Shown here in pieces: positions 51,293 to 61,042 of a stretch of DNA of 64,000 bases. The position numbers were made by a program, and so were the translations under genes. The stretch lies in assembly GCF_900102905.1 (NCBI RefSeq), contig NZ_FNFV01000005.1:124001-188000 (forward strand), written 5' to 3'. Numbering within the stretch: position 1 is the first letter of the stretch; the number at the start of each line of letters is the position of its first letter. The notes under the pieces were generated by a model. The model was not told where the DNA came from, made no database searches, and worked only from the letters and a program-made list of their open reading frames with translations. The DNA comes from Meinhardsimonia xiamenensis. GTDB lineage: Bacteria > Pseudomonadota > Alphaproteobacteria > Rhodobacterales > Rhodobacteraceae.

Positions 51293-52252
51293 ATGCACAT
51301 CGGTTTCATCGGGCTTGGCAATGTCGGGGGAAAGCTCGCGGGTTCGCTGTTGAGAAACGGGCTCGAGCTCACGGTGTGCGATCTCGACCGGCGCGCGGCG
51401 GCGCCCTTCCTCGAGCGGGGCGCGCATTGGGGCGAGAGCCCCGCGGAGATGGCCGAGGCCTGCGACATGGTCATCACCTGCCTGCCTTCGCCTGCGGCAT
51501 GCGCGGAGGTGATGGAGGGGGAGGAGGGGCTCATCCAGGGCCTCGGCCCCGGCAGGATCTGGGCGGAGATGTCGACGACGGACGCGCGCGAGGTGCAGCG
51601 GATGGCGGCGCTTGTGGCAGAGAAGGGCGCGGAGGCGATCGACTGCCCCGTCTCGGGCGGCTGCCACCGGGCCGCGACGGGCAACATCTCGATCTTCGCG
51701 GGCTGCGCGCGGGAGACATTCGAGCGCGCGCTGCCCGTCCTCAAGGTGCTCGGCCGGCGCATCCTGCACACCGGGCCCGTAGGCACGGCATCGGTGCTGA
51801 AGGTGATGACGAACTATCTGGCCACCGCCAATCTGGTCACCTTGTGCGAGGCGATGACGACGATGGCCGCGGCCGGCATCGATCTCGCGACGACCTACGA
51901 GGCCATCCGCATCTCCTCGGGCAACAGCTTCGTGCATGAGACCGAGAGCCAGCTCATCCTGAACGGCTCGCGCGACGTGAACTTCACCATGGATCTGGTG
52001 CTCAAGGACATCGGCCTGTTCCAGGCGCTTGCCGAGGAGAGAGGCGTGCCGCTTGTCATCTCGCCGCTCCTGGTGGAGATGTTCCGCGAGGCGGTGGCCG
52101 CGTGGGGGCCGCGCGCCCAGTCGGACACCATCATCCGCCGCTATGAGGAGGCCACAGGGCTTGACGTGCGCGCGCCCGGCTTTCCGGCCGAGCTTGTCGA
52201 TGACGAGCCGGAGGAGCCGGGGCAGGAGGTGCTGCCGCGCGGGCGCGGCTGA
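51293..52252 (+). CDS. NAD(P)-dependent 3-hydroxyacid dehydrogenase (beta-HAD family)
   Basis: A 319-residue oxidoreductase. It has a Rossmann N-terminus GFIGLGNVGGKLAGSLLR, the substrate signature DCPVSGGCHRAATGN, and the catalytic lysine in LKVMTNYLATANL. The family includes 3-hydroxyisobutyrate, tartronate-semialdehyde and 6-phosphogluconate-like dehydrogenases; the exact substrate is not resolved. GGGGAGGGAC precedes the ATG at 51293. The C-terminal ~25 residues are acidic and variable. Confidence 0.92.
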   Translation: MHIGFIGLGNVGGKLAGSLLRNGLELTVCDLDRRAAAPFLERGAHWGESPAEMAEACDMVITCLPSPAACAEVMEGEEGLIQGLGPGRIWAEMSTTDAREVQRMAALVAEKGAEAIDCPVSGGCHRAATGNISIFAGCARETFERALPVLKVLGRRILHTGPVGTASVLKVMTNYLATANLVTLCEAMTTMAAAGIDLATTYEAIRISSGNSFVHETESQLILNGSRDVNFTMDLVLKDIGLFQALAEERGVPLVISPLLVEMFREAVAAWGPRAQSDTIIRRYEEATGLDVRAPGFPAELVDDEPEEPGQEVLPRGRG

Positions 52253-52284
52253 GCCACGGATCGCGTGGCGCGGGCTTGCGCCCG

Positions 52285-52323
52285 CGTGCCTCCGGCGGGG
52301 GTATTTGCACCAGGATGATCATG
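52285..52323. repeat. Dispersed intergenic repeat, copy 3
   Basis: GTGCCTCCGGCGGGGG followed by GTATTTGCACCAGGATGATC lies between the dehydrogenase and the ATM1-type exporter. It is similar to the copy at 43311 (GTGCCTGCGG...GGGTATTTTCACCAGG). Confidence 0.6.
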
Positions 52324-52384
52324 AGGGGCGGGTCTTGTGGCCGCCTGTGGGGCGGCTTATGTCACGGGCTCCGGCCGGGAGAGA

Positions 52385-54214
52385 ATGATGCGCAGGAGCC
52401 GCCGCGGGGAAGCGGGCCCCGTTGATTTCGATCGGGCGCAAAGCTGGCGGACCATCCGCCGGGTCGCGCCCTACATATGGCCGCGGGGTGCGGCATGGGT
52501 GAAGGTGCGGGTGGTGGTGGCGCTCGGCCTGCTTCTGCTTGCCAAGATCATCGCCGTGATCACGCCCTTCTTCTACAAGGCGGCGGTCGATGCGCTGAGC
52601 CCGGCCGAACCCTCGCCGGCCTGGACGCTGGGCGCGGGTGCGGTGGGGCTGACCGTGGCCTATGGCATGGCGCGCGTTCTGAGCACCGGCTTTCAGCAGC
52701 TCCGCGATGCGGTGTTCGCGCGCGTCGCGCAGCGGGCGCTTCGGGCGATTGCGCTTGAGACCTTCCGGCACATTCACGCGCTCTCGCTGCGCTATCACAT
52801 CACCCGGCGCACCGGCAGCCTCTCGCGCGTGATCGAGCGCGGGGTGAAGGGGGTGGAGTTTCTCCTGCGCTTTCTCGTCTTCTCGATGGGGCCGTTGGTG
52901 CTGGAACTCGTTCTGGTGGCGGCGGTGCTCGCCACGGTGTTCGACCTGCGCTATCTCGCGGTCGTCTCGGTGACCATCGCGGCCTATGTGCTCTTCACCT
53001 TCCGCGTTACCGAGTGGCGGGTGAAGATCCGCCGCGAGATGAACGAGCAGGACGCGGAGGCCAACCAGAAGGCCATCGACAGCCTGCTGAACTTCGAGAC
53101 GGTGAAGTATTTCGGCGCCGAGGAGCGCGAGGCGGCGCGCTATGACGCCTCGATGGCGGGCTACGAGAAGGCGGCGCTGAAGACCACCTATTCGCTCGCC
53201 TTCCTCAACTTCGGCCAGGCCTTCCTGATCACCGCGGGGCTCGTGGGCGTGATGGTGATGGCGGCAATCGGCGTACAGGCCGGGCAGCTGACCGTGGGCG
53301 ATTTCGTCATGGTCAACGCCTACATGATCCAGATCACCATGCCGCTCAACTTCCTTGGCACGGTCTACCGCGAGATCCGCCAGTCGCTGGTGGACATGGG
53401 CGAGATGTTCGACCTGCTCGAGCAGCCGCCCGAGGTGACGGACCGGCCCAACGCGAAGCCCCTGCAGGTGACCGAGGGGCGGGTGGAGTTCGACCGCGTG
53501 GTCTTCGGCTACGAGCCCGATCGGCCGATCCTGAAGGGCGTGACGATCATCGTGGAGGGCGGCCACACGGTGGCCATCGTCGGCCCCTCGGGCTCGGGCA
53601 AGTCCACCATCGGGCGGCTTCTGTTCCGCTTCTATGATGTCAATGATGGCGCCATCCGCATCGACGGGCAGGACATCCGCGACGTGACGCTCGAGAGCCT
53701 GCATGCCGCCATCGGCGTGGTGCCGCAGGATACCGTGCTGTTCAACGACACGATCTATTACAACATTGCCTATGGCCGGCCCGACGCCAGCCGCGAGGAG
53801 GTGGAGGCGGCCGCACGTGCGGCCAAGATCCACGATTTCATCATGTCGTTGCCGCAGGGCTATGACACGGTGGTCGGCGAGCGGGGGCTGAAGCTTTCGG
53901 GCGGTGAGAAGCAGCGTGTGGGGATCGCGCGGACGATCCTGAAGAACCCGCCCATTCTGCTGCTCGACGAGGCGACGAGCGCGCTCGACACCGAGACCGA
54001 GCGCGAGATTCAGGCCGAGCTCGAGGCGATGGGGCGGGGGCGCACGGTGATCATGATCGCGCACCGGCTGTCGACCGTGGTGCGGGCCGACCGCATCGTG
54101 GTGCTGGAGGAGGGCCGGGTGGTGGAGGAGGGCCGCCACGAGGAGCTTCTCGCCCGCGGCGGGCGTTATGCCTCGATGTGGCAGCGGCAGGCGGCCGAGC
54201 AGGAGGCGGCCTGA
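52385..54214 (+). CDS. ATM1-type ABC exporter (heavy-metal/glutathione-linked)
   Basis: A 609-residue half-transporter with six membrane helices followed by an ATPase domain. The ATM1 hallmark NFETVKYFGAEEREAARYD lies in the membrane domain. Walker A is GPSGSGKSTIGRLLFRFYD, the signature is LSGGEKQRVGIARTIL, Walker B is ILLLDEATSALD, and the H-loop is IAHRLSTV. Bacterial ATM1 proteins export glutathione persulfide or metal-glutathione complexes. The start is ATGATG at 52385/52388; earlier in-frame starts run into the intergenic repeat. Confidence 0.94.
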   Translation: MMRRSRRGEAGPVDFDRAQSWRTIRRVAPYIWPRGAAWVKVRVVVALGLLLLAKIIAVITPFFYKAAVDALSPAEPSPAWTLGAGAVGLTVAYGMARVLSTGFQQLRDAVFARVAQRALRAIALETFRHIHALSLRYHITRRTGSLSRVIERGVKGVEFLLRFLVFSMGPLVLELVLVAAVLATVFDLRYLAVVSVTIAAYVLFTFRVTEWRVKIRREMNEQDAEANQKAIDSLLNFETVKYFGAEEREAARYDASMAGYEKAALKTTYSLAFLNFGQAFLITAGLVGVMVMAAIGVQAGQLTVGDFVMVNAYMIQITMPLNFLGTVYREIRQSLVDMGEMFDLLEQPPEVTDRPNAKPLQVTEGRVEFDRVVFGYEPDRPILKGVTIIVEGGHTVAIVGPSGSGKSTIGRLLFRFYDVNDGAIRIDGQDIRDVTLESLHAAIGVVPQDTVLFNDTIYYNIAYGRPDASREEVEAAARAAKIHDFIMSLPQGYDTVVGERGLKLSGGEKQRVGIARTILKNPPILLLDEATSALDTETEREIQAELEAMGRGRTVIMIAHRLSTVVRADRIVVLEEGRVVEEGRHEELLARGGRYASMWQRQAAEQEAA

Positions 54215-54223
54215 GGCCGCGCA

Positions 54224-54805
54224 TCAGGGCGTGAGGATCAGCCGCCCGCCGCTGATCTCGATCTTCGAGAAGCGCTGCAGGTAGCTCATGCCGAGGAGCG
54301 AGCCGGGCATCTCGCCCTCGCTCACCCGCACCCAGACATTGCGGTGCGTCACCGGGCCGAGCGTGAACTCGCGCACCCGCGCGCGCGCGGTGCGCACCGT
54401 GCCGTTGGCGGTGGAGGCGATGCCGGTGAAGGCAAGCCGGCTCGTGTCGATGCCGGCGCGGGCGGCATCCTCGAGGGTGAGCACGATTGCCGTGGCGCCG
54501 GTGTCGATGACGAACTCGATCGGAGCGCCGTCGACAAGCGCGGTCACATAGTAATGCCCGTCGCGGGCGCGCGGCACCTCGATTCGGGTTCCGTCCGTCC
54601 AGATCGCCTGGCGGGGCATGATCTCCTGCCGGATGTCCGACCACAGCCCGTAGGAGGCGATGGCGCCGATGAAGATCAGCGCCCAGAGCGCGGCGTTGCG
54701 CGCCAGCGTGCCGAGGCGGCGGCGATTGGCAACGATCAGGCTGCCGCCGATGGCCGCGAGCAGGAGACCCAGATAGAGGAGATAGGCGGTGTCGTAGCTG
54801 GTCAT
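54224..54805 (-). CDS. Membrane-anchored retropepsin-like aspartic protease (TIGR02281 type)
   Basis: A 193-residue protein. Two N-terminal membrane helices (YLLYLGLLLAAIGGSLIVA and ALWALIFIGAIASYGLW) are followed by a single-copy retropepsin domain with the active-site motif FVIDTGATAIVLT and the later LGMSYLQRFSKIEI. It would act as a dimer in the periplasm. The ATG at 54805 is preferred over a longer frame from 54949 that has no conserved content. Confidence 0.9.
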   Translation of the reverse strand: MTSYDTAYLLYLGLLLAAIGGSLIVANRRRLGTLARNAALWALIFIGAIASYGLWSDIRQEIMPRQAIWTDGTRIEVPRARDGHYYVTALVDGAPIEFVIDTGATAIVLTLEDAARAGIDTSRLAFTGIASTANGTVRTARARVREFTLGPVTHRNVWVRVSEGEMPGSLLGMSYLQRFSKIEISGGRLILTP

Positions 54806-54854
54806 GTGCCCTTCACATAGGGTGCGCGCGCCGCCTGCGCCAGTGCCGGGCGCC

Positions 54855-55493
54855 TCAGCCGGGAAGAAGCCCCGCGCCGCGGAGTCCGTCGAGCACGAAC
54901 TGCACCGACAGCGCGGCCAGCAGCATGCCCAGAAGCCGGGTGACGACATTGATGCCCACCGGGCCGAGGGCGCGCTCGATCAGCCCGGCGGCAAGGAACA
55001 TCACCAGCACTGCCGCGAGCACGCTCAGCATGACGAGGTGAATGGCAACGATGCCCTGCCAGCCCAGATCGGGCCGACCGGCCAGGAGGATCATGGTGGC
55101 GATGGCGCCGGGACCGGCGATGAGGGGCGTGGCGAGGGGAAAGACGGAAGGGTCTTCGTGCGGATGTGCCTCGTCGGCCTCGCGCGCCTGGTCGGCCCGG
55201 CGCTTGCCGCGGCGCTCGAAGAGCATGTCGAGCGCGGTCAGAAAGAGAAGCAGGCCGCCGGCGATGCGGAAGGCGGGCATGGTGATGCCGAGAAATCCGA
55301 GAACATGCTCGCCGAAAAGCCCGAAGAGGATGAGAAGCCCGGCCGCGATGGAGACCGCGCGCAGCGCCACCGCCCGCCGCGCCGCCGCGCCCATGCCGCC
55401 TGTGAGCGCGACAAAGAGCGGTGCAAGCCCGATCGGGTCGATGACCACGAAGAGCGCCACGAAAGCGGTGACGAGAAAACCCGTCTCGATCAT
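54855..55493 (-). CDS. MarC family integral membrane protein
   Basis: A 212-residue protein with six hydrophobic helices. The conserved segments ALFVVIDPIGLAPLFVALT and PLATPLIAGPGAIATMILLA define MarC (UPF0056). Despite the name, MarC has no proven role in drug resistance. The ATG at 55493 overlaps the stop of the ABC-F gene (ATGA), so the two are coupled. Confidence 0.92.
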   Translation of the reverse strand: MIETGFLVTAFVALFVVIDPIGLAPLFVALTGGMGAAARRAVALRAVSIAAGLLILFGLFGEHVLGFLGITMPAFRIAGGLLLFLTALDMLFERRGKRRADQAREADEAHPHEDPSVFPLATPLIAGPGAIATMILLAGRPDLGWQGIVAIHLVMLSVLAAVLVMFLAAGLIERALGPVGINVVTRLLGMLLAALSVQFVLDGLRGAGLLPG

Positions 55494-57373
55494 CGGACCT
55501 CCCTCTCCATCTCCGCCTCCTCGAGCTTCTCGAGGGCCGCGAGCCACAGCGCTTCAGCCCGCGCCATCGCCTCCTCAACCTCGGCAAACTTGCGCTGAAG
55601 GCGCGCGATCTCCTCTGGGGGGCCTTCGTAAAGCGCCGGATCGGCAAGCCGCGTGGACAGTTTCTCGCGCATCTCGGTGAGCTTTTCCACCCGTTCCTCG
55701 GCGCGGCGCGCCTCGGCCCTCAGCGCCATGATTTCCGCGCGCGCGCTCTCGCGGGCGCTGCGGCGCGCCTGACGGGCCAGGGTCGCCTGCGCCTTGGGCG
55801 TTGCCTCGCCGTCGGCTTCGGCCAGCAGCAGCCTGCGGTAGGCCTCGAGATCGTCCTCGAAAGGCGCCACCCGCCCGCCGCGCACGAGCCAGAGCCTCTC
55901 GGCCACCAGCGAGAGCAGATGCATGTCGTGGCTGACGAGCACCACCGCGCCGCCGTAGGCGTTGAGCGCCTCCACCAACGCCTCGCGGCTTTCGATGTCG
56001 AGGTGGTTGGTGGGCTCGTCGAGGATCAACAGATGCGGGGCATCGAGCGTGGCGACGAGGAGCGACAGGCGCGCCTTCTGCCCGCCCGAGAGCTCGCTGA
56101 CAGGCAGCTCCGCCTGCCCGGCGAAAAGCCCGAAGCCGGCAAGCCGGGCTCTGAGCCGCGCCGGCGGCTCGGCCGGGCGCAGCCGCGCAAGGTGCTGAAG
56201 CGGGGTTTCGTCCTCTCGCAGCTCCTCGATCTGATGCTGGGCGAAATAGCCCACCTTGAGCCCGCGGGCGCGGCGGATCGTGCCGGCCATGGGCGCAAGC
56301 CGGCCGGCGAGAAGCTTGGCCAGCGTCGACTTGCCCTCGCCGTTGCGCCCCAGAAGCGCGATGCGGTCGTCGGGGTCGATGCGCAACGTCAGTCCCTTGA
56401 GGACTGCCCGGCCGTCGTAACCTGCCGCGACGCCTTCCAGTGCGAGGATCGGCGGGGAGAGCTTGCCGGGCTCGGGGAAGGTGAAGACGCGCCGGCCGGC
56501 CTCGGCGGGGGGCGTGACCGGCTCCATCTTCGCCAGCATCTTCAGCCGCGCCTGCGCCTGTCGCGCCTTGGTCGCCTTGGCGCGGAAGCGGTCGACGAAG
56601 GATTGCAGATGCGCCCGCCGCTCGGCCTGCTTCTTCGCCTCGGCCGCCTGCGCCTCGCGGCGGGCGGCGCGGGCGCGGACAAAGGCGTCATAGCCGCCCT
56701 GGTAGAGGGTGAGACGGCAGCTCTCCAGATGCAGGATGGCGCCGACCGCCCGGTTGAGCAGATCGCGGTCGTGGGAGATGAGCAGCACCGTGTGCGGATA
56801 GCGCTGCAGGAAGCCCTCGAGCCACAGCGTGCCCTCGAGATCGAGATAGTTGGTCGGCTCGTCGAGCAGCAGAAGATCGGGGGCGGAAAAGAGCACCGCC
56901 GCGAGCGCCACGCGCATGCGCCAGCCGCCGGAGAAGTCCGAACAGGGCCGCGCCTGCGCGTCCTCGTCGAAGCCGAGCCCCTTGAGGATGCGTGCGGCCC
57001 GTGCCTCGGCCGACCACGCGTCGATCTCGGCCAAGCGGGTCTGCACCTCGGCGATGCGCGTGGGGTCGGTGGCGGTCTCGGCCTCGGCCAGAAGGCGCGC
57101 GCGCTCGGTGTCGGCGTCGAGCACCGTCTGAAGCAGCGTGCGCGGGCCGGAGGGCGCCTCCTGATCCACGCCGCCGATGCGGGCGCGGGGCGGCAGGCGG
57201 ATCTCGCCCCCCTCGAGCGGCAGCTCGCCCCGGATCAGCCGGAGGAGCGTGGTCTTTCCCGCGCCGTTCTCGCCCACGAGCCCCACCTTGTGCCCGGTGG
57301 GAATGGTGGCGGAGGCGTGATCGAAAAGCTTCCGTCCGCCGATGGAAAAGGAGATGTCGTCGATCACCAGCAT
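55490..57373 (-). CDS. ABC-F family ATPase (Uup/YheS-like)
   Basis: A 627-residue soluble protein with two ABC domains and no membrane part. Walker A motifs are [13 protein letters not shown] (near residue 35) and [13 protein letters not shown]. Signatures are [12 protein letters not shown] and [12 protein letters not shown]. Walker B motifs are [13 protein letters not shown] and [14 protein letters not shown] basic linker lies between the domains and a long C-terminal coiled coil ([19 protein letters not shown]) follows. ABC-F proteins act on ribosomes. The presence of a C-terminal coiled coil points to Uup/YheS over EttA. Confidence 0.93.
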   Translation of the reverse strand: MLVIDDISFSIGGRKLFDHASATIPTGHKVGLVGENGAGKTTLLRLIRGELPLEGGEIRLPPRARIGGVDQEAPSGPRTLLQTVLDADTERARLLAEAETATDPTRIAEVQTRLAEIDAWSAEARAARILKGLGFDEDAQARPCSDFSGGWRMRVALAAVLFSAPDLLLLDEPTNYLDLEGTLWLEGFLQRYPHTVLLISHDRDLLNRAVGAILHLESCRLTLYQGGYDAFVRARAARREAQAAEAKKQAERRAHLQSFVDRFRAKATKARQAQARLKMLAKMEPVTPPAEAGRRVFTFPEPGKLSPPILALEGVAAGYDGRAVLKGLTLRIDPDDRIALLGRNGEGKSTLAKLLAGRLAPMAGTIRRARGLKVGYFAQHQIEELREDETPLQHLARLRPAEPPARLRARLAGFGLFAGQAELPVSELSGGQKARLSLLVATLDAPHLLILDEPTNHLDIESREALVEALNAYGGAVVLVSHDMHLLSLVAERLWLVRGGRVAPFEDDLEAYRRLLLAEADGEATPKAQATLARQARRSARESARAEIMALRAEARRAEERVEKLTEMREKLSTRLADPALYEGPPEEIARLQRKFAEVEEAMARAEALWLAALEKLEEAEMEREVR

Positions 57374-57530
57374 TGCGGCGGCTTGCCCGAGGGCAGGGGA
57401 GCTGTCAACGCCTCGCGCGCGGGCGCGGGCGGCTTTTCAAGCGCGCCCGCCCGTGCTAGGGGGCGCGCGCCCATTCAAGCGGCCCCCGGCCGCCATGACC
57501 CTGAAACCCGACAATCAGCGAGGCATTCAC

Positions 57531-57953
57531 ATGGCCATCGAACGCACCCTTTCCATCATCAAGCCCGACGCCACCCGGCGCAACCTCACCGGCGCCATCA
57601 ACGCCAAGTTCGAGGCGGCGGGCCTGCGCATCGTGGCGCAAAAGCGCATCCGCCTGACCAAGGAGCAGGCCGGCCGCTTCTACGCCGTGCACAAGGAGCG
57701 CCCCTTCTATGACGAGCTGTGCGAGTTCATGGCCTCGGGCCCGGTGGTCGTGCAGGTGCTCGAAGGCGAGAACGCGATCGCGAAGAACCGCGAGGTGATG
57801 GGCGCGACCGACCCCGCCGAGGCCGCCGAAGGCACCATCCGCAAGGAATTCGCGCTCTCGAAGGGCGAGAACTCGGTGCACGGCTCGGACGCGCCCGAGA
57901 CGGCGGCGCAGGAGATCGCCTTCTTCTTCTCCGAGCTCGAGATCGTCGGCTGA
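57531..57953 (+). CDS. ndk: Nucleoside diphosphate kinase
   Basis: A 140-residue enzyme that balances NTP pools. It has [16 protein letters not shown] at the N-terminus, the catalytic histidine in [17 protein letters not shown], and the [19 protein letters not shown] loop. Length is normal. It is divergent from the ABC-F gene and converges on the TfoX-C gene 18 bases downstream. Confidence 0.97.
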   Translation: MAIERTLSIIKPDATRRNLTGAINAKFEAAGLRIVAQKRIRLTKEQAGRFYAVHKERPFYDELCEFMASGPVVVQVLEGENAIAKNREVMGATDPAEAAEGTIRKEFALSKGENSVHGSDAPETAAQEIAFFFSELEIVG

Positions 57954-57971
57954 AGTGCCGGCTGGGGCGCC

Positions 57972-58304
57972 TCAGCGCCCGATCCTGACGCCGATCTCGT
58001 CAAGGGCCCGGGCCAGCGTGCTCGGGCCCTTTTCCTTCGCCTCGGCCACCAGCGCGTCGAAGTGCGCCCTGAGCCAGGCCTTTTCCTCGCCCCGGCAGTC
58101 GTTCCACGGCCGGCCCTGAAGCCCCATGACAAGCGCGCAATAGCCGATGAAATGCGGCCGCGTGCCGGCCTCGAGAAGCCGCGCATAGGCGGCATCGGCG
58201 CCGAGCGCGCGCAAGGTCTCGGCATCGGCAATGCCCGCCTCGGCCAGGGCCGCGGCGGTGGCCGGGCCGATGTTGCGGATGTCGGTGAGCGGCGTGGCTG
58301 CCAT
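57972..58304 (-). CDS. TfoX C-terminal domain (helix-hairpin-helix) protein
   Basis: A 110-residue protein. ATPLTDIRNIGPATAAALAE and GIADAETLRALGADAAYARL form the TfoX_C helix-hairpin-helix, and ALVMGLQGRPWNDCRGEEK is the typical second half. The N-terminal TfoX domain is absent. These stand-alone forms are common and of unknown function; non-specific DNA contact is plausible. Confidence 0.87.
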   Translation of the reverse strand: MAATPLTDIRNIGPATAAALAEAGIADAETLRALGADAAYARLLEAGTRPHFIGYCALVMGLQGRPWNDCRGEEKAWLRAHFDALVAEAKEKGPSTLARALDEIGVRIGR

Positions 58305-58330
58305 CGGTCCTTCTCCGCCCGGCCCCCGGC

Positions 58331-59065
58331 TCACGGCGCTCCGGCCGGGTCCGGCGCGCGGCCGAACCAGACATGCCACACCCGCCCCCTGCCGGGCAAT
58401 GGCGCCTCGCCCACGCCGATCGCTCCCCAGTCGCTCTCGCCCCAGATGCCGGTGTTCTCGATCACCGCGCGGTGGGCGGGCGAGGCAAGCCAGAGCGCAA
58501 GCGCCTCCTCGGCCCGCGCAGGCCCCAGCGCGCTGATCTCGTAGCCGCTCGCGCAATATCCGCTGCGCAGCCGCCGCGGCGCCTCCCACATGCCGGCGGC
58601 ATTGGCATGGTCGGGGGTGTAATCCATGTCCGACCAGCTGTGCAGGTTCGTCCCCGGCCGGAAGCCGCCATGCGCGCCGATGATGTTGTAGGCGGTGTCG
58701 CCCGCATGCCGGCCTGCCACCGCCGTGAGGCTCTTCGAGAGCGGGATCTCGCCAAGTCCGAGGCTTCTGCGATGCGCGGTGATCAGCGCATGGAGCCGCT
58801 GCTCGCGCGGCGAGAGCGAATCCTCGGAGGTATCCCGCATGAAGTCGAAGGGCAGGGCGGCATGGTCGATGCGCCGCAGGCGCGCCGTGAGGGTGGCGCA
58901 GTTGCGCGGGGCGGTCGGCGTGGTGGCGGCAGTCGAGCGCTGCGCGGCCCGATGGGCGGTGGAAGGCTCGATGCGCGAGGCCGTCGAAATGTAGCGGTTG
59001 TGGCCGCAGGCAGTGAGCACCAGAAGGCTCAGGATGATCGGGCCCGATATGAGAAGGCGCCACAT
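58331..59065 (-). CDS. CAP/SCP-domain lipoprotein
   Basis: A 244-residue protein with lipobox LLVLTACGHN and a CAP (cysteine-rich secretory) domain. Typical segments are LHALITAHRRSLGLGEIPLS, TAVAGRHAGDTAYN, HSWSDMDYTP and LWLASPAHRAVIENTGIWGE with the conserved histidines. A Thr/Ala-rich linker follows the lipid anchor. Bacterial CAP proteins are secreted or surface-bound; no enzymatic activity is established. Confidence 0.9.
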   Translation of the reverse strand: MWRLLISGPIILSLLVLTACGHNRYISTASRIEPSTAHRAAQRSTAATTPTAPRNCATLTARLRRIDHAALPFDFMRDTSEDSLSPREQRLHALITAHRRSLGLGEIPLSKSLTAVAGRHAGDTAYNIIGAHGGFRPGTNLHSWSDMDYTPDHANAAGMWEAPRRLRSGYCASGYEISALGPARAEEALALWLASPAHRAVIENTGIWGESDWGAIGVGEAPLPGRGRVWHVWFGRAPDPAGAP

Positions 59066-59206
59066 GTGCTGGAAACTCGCTCGTTGACTGCCTGTCGTCT
59101 GCGCGTCGCACTAGCAGACGCGCGCGTGCCTGTCAGCCGCGCAGCTGGCGCAACGAGGCCGATTGCACAGCCGTCGGCGGTGTTCTAAGTGAAGGGCGTC
59201 AGTCGT

Positions 59207-59282
59207 GCCGGCATAGCTCAGCTGGTAGAGCACGTGATTTGTAATCTCGGGGTCGGGGGTTCGAGTCCCTCTGCCGGCACCA
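59207..59282 (+). tRNA. tRNA-Thr (TGT)
   Basis: A 76-nt cloverleaf with encoded CCA. The acceptor stem is GCCGGCA / TGCCGGC. The anticodon loop is TTTGTAA (anticodon TGT) and the T arm is GGGGG-TTCGAGT-CCCTC-like. One T-T mismatch sits in the anticodon stem. Confidence 0.94.
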
Positions 59283-59607
59283 CCAACGCCAATTGCCCCA
59301 GGCGCGCAAGGACCGCCGTTCGCGGCGCGCCCGCGGGGGCCTGCCCGATGGCGTGATTTGCGGCGAAATTGACGGTTCCCACACACGCAGCTGCTGGGTG
59401 CCAGCATCGGCGACGGTTGCGCGGCGCATGTCGTCACGTCCCTCAATCCCGGCGGCAACGGAGCCACCGTATCAAACGCGCCCCAACGGATGATGCGCCC
59501 CTCGCACCCCTCGCGCGCACGCAATCTGGTCCGACAATCCCGGAAAGGTGTTTGGCCGCGTTGATGCCGCTGGCGCGCGGAAGTCGTCCATCAGGAGGTC
59601 ATGTTGA
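59283..59607. other. Intergenic region between tRNA-Thr and tRNA-Tyr
   Basis: About 325 bases with no supported gene, repeat or terminator. Short open frames are present on both strands but lack conserved features and ribosome-binding sites. Confidence 0.5.
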
Positions 59608-59691
59608 TGGTGGGCGACCCTGGAATCGAACCAGGCATGGGTCTCCCCGGCGGAGTTACAGTCCGCTGCCGCACCTTGCAGCACGTCGCCC
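59608..59691 (-). tRNA. tRNA-Tyr (GTA)
   Basis: An 84-nt class II tRNA on the minus strand with encoded CCA. The acceptor stem is GGGCGAC / GTCGCCC with discriminator A. The anticodon arm GGA-CTGTAAC-TCC holds anticodon GTA, followed by a long variable arm. It is a substrate of the tgt product encoded at 36959. Confidence 0.94.
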
Positions 59692-59850
59692 GCGTCGCGT
59701 CCGTCTGGCGTTGTGAATCCCGCCTCCGGGCCGCGCGCGAGGCGGAGATAGCGCCGGTGCCGATGAGCGTCAACAGGAAAAACCCTTGCACCGCGACGCG
59801 GCCTTCGTCATGGGCGGGGGCAGGCATCGGATGGAGGGCCGGAGCGGGCG

Positions 59851-60651
59851 ATGAAGAAGCCGAAGTGGGTGATCGAGAAGGAGCGCACGCGCCGCGCCGC
59901 GCGGGAAGAGACGCTGTGGCTCTTCGGCCTGCATGCGGTGCGGGCCGCGCTCGTGAACCCGGCGCGCGAAAAGCTGCGGCTGGTGGCCACGCGCAATGCG
60001 CTCGAGCGGCTCGGGCACGAGGCGCTGGCTGCCGCGCGTCTCGAGCCGGAAATCGCCGATGCGCGCCGCTTTCCCGTGCCGCTCGATCCGGGTTCGGTGC
60101 ATCAGGGGGTGGCGCTCGAGGTCCGGCCGCTCGAATGGGGATCGCTGGGTGACGTCTGCGCGCCTCAGCGCCGCCGGGAAGACGCGGACGCGCCGCGCGT
60201 GGTGCTGCTCGACCGGGTAAGCGACCCGCACAATGCCGGCGCGATCCTGCGCACGGCGGCCGTGTTCGGGGCAAGGGCGGTGATCGCGCCGCGCCGTCAC
60301 GCCGCGCCCGAAAGCGGGGCGCTGGCCAAGGCGGCTTCTGGCGCGCTCGAGCTGCAGCCCTATCTGCGCGTGCCCAACCTCGCGCGCGCCATGACGGAGC
60401 TCAAGAACATGGGCTACACGCTGATCGGGCTCGACGGGGCGGCGGATGCCGAGCTTGAGGCGGTCCTCGCCCCGCGCCGGGCCGGCCCGATCGGGCTGGT
60501 GCTTGGCGCCGAGGGGCCGGGGATGCGGGCTCTGACACGCGAGAGCTGCGACCATCTGGCGCGAATCGCGGCCACAGGCGCATTCGCCTCGCTCAACGTC
60601 TCCAATGCCGCCGCGGTCGCCCTATATGCGGCGGTGAGGGCGCCAGGCTAG
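59851..60651 (+). CDS. rlmB: 23S rRNA (guanosine-2'-O-)-methyltransferase RlmB (TrmH/SPOUT family)
   Basis: A 266-residue methyltransferase. The N-terminal substrate-binding part (LWLFGLHAVRAALVNPAREK) is followed by the SPOUT domain with LDRVSDPHNAGAILRTAAVF, GLVLGAEGPGMRALTRE and SLNVSNAAAVALYAA. RlmB modifies G2251 of 23S rRNA. Motif content fits RlmB better than tRNA-specific TrmH because of the N-terminal domain. Confidence 0.93.
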   Translation: MKKPKWVIEKERTRRAAREETLWLFGLHAVRAALVNPAREKLRLVATRNALERLGHEALAAARLEPEIADARRFPVPLDPGSVHQGVALEVRPLEWGSLGDVCAPQRRREDADAPRVVLLDRVSDPHNAGAILRTAAVFGARAVIAPRRHAAPESGALAKAASGALELQPYLRVPNLARAMTELKNMGYTLIGLDGAADAELEAVLAPRRAGPIGLVLGAEGPGMRALTRESCDHLARIAATGAFASLNVSNAAAVALYAAVRAPG

Positions 60652-60676
60652 GCGGCCGGCGAGGGAAGGGGAGCCA

Positions 60677-61042
60677 ATGCATCGGGCCACGAAGATCGCC
60701 ACCTGCAGCTATTGCGGCACGCGGGCGGCACTGGTCCTCTCCGGGGAAGGCGTCCGTCACGAGCTCAGCTGCGCGGCCTGCGGCGCGCCGTTGCACGAGC
60801 TCAAGGCGATGCCCCGGCCCGCGGCACCGCCCGAAGATGCGCCACGGCGCGACAAGTCGTGCGGCGCCCCTCGGCGGGCGCGGGCGTCGACGGGTGATGG
60901 CGCCTCGGCGCCGAAGCGCGCCAATCCCGGCTACCGCCCGCAACCCGCCCGCCGCCGGAAACCGCGCAAGGGCGCCTTCCGTCGGATCTGGGAGAAGGTC
61001 GCCGATGGTGTCGAAGACCTTTTCGACGACATCTTCGACTGA
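60677..61042 (+). CDS. Zinc-ribbon protein, hypothetical
   Basis: A 121-residue protein. The N-terminal zinc ribbon has CSYCGTR and CAACGAPL (CxxC-x20-CxxC). A basic, proline-rich disordered middle follows, and the C-terminus is an acidic amphipathic helix (WEKVADGVEDLFDDIFD). No specific family or function is recognised. It follows rlmB by 25 bases and may be co-transcribed with it. Confidence 0.85.
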   Translation: MHRATKIATCSYCGTRAALVLSGEGVRHELSCAACGAPLHELKAMPRPAAPPEDAPRRDKSCGAPRRARASTGDGASAPKRANPGYRPQPARRRKPRKGAFRRIWEKVADGVEDLFDDIFD

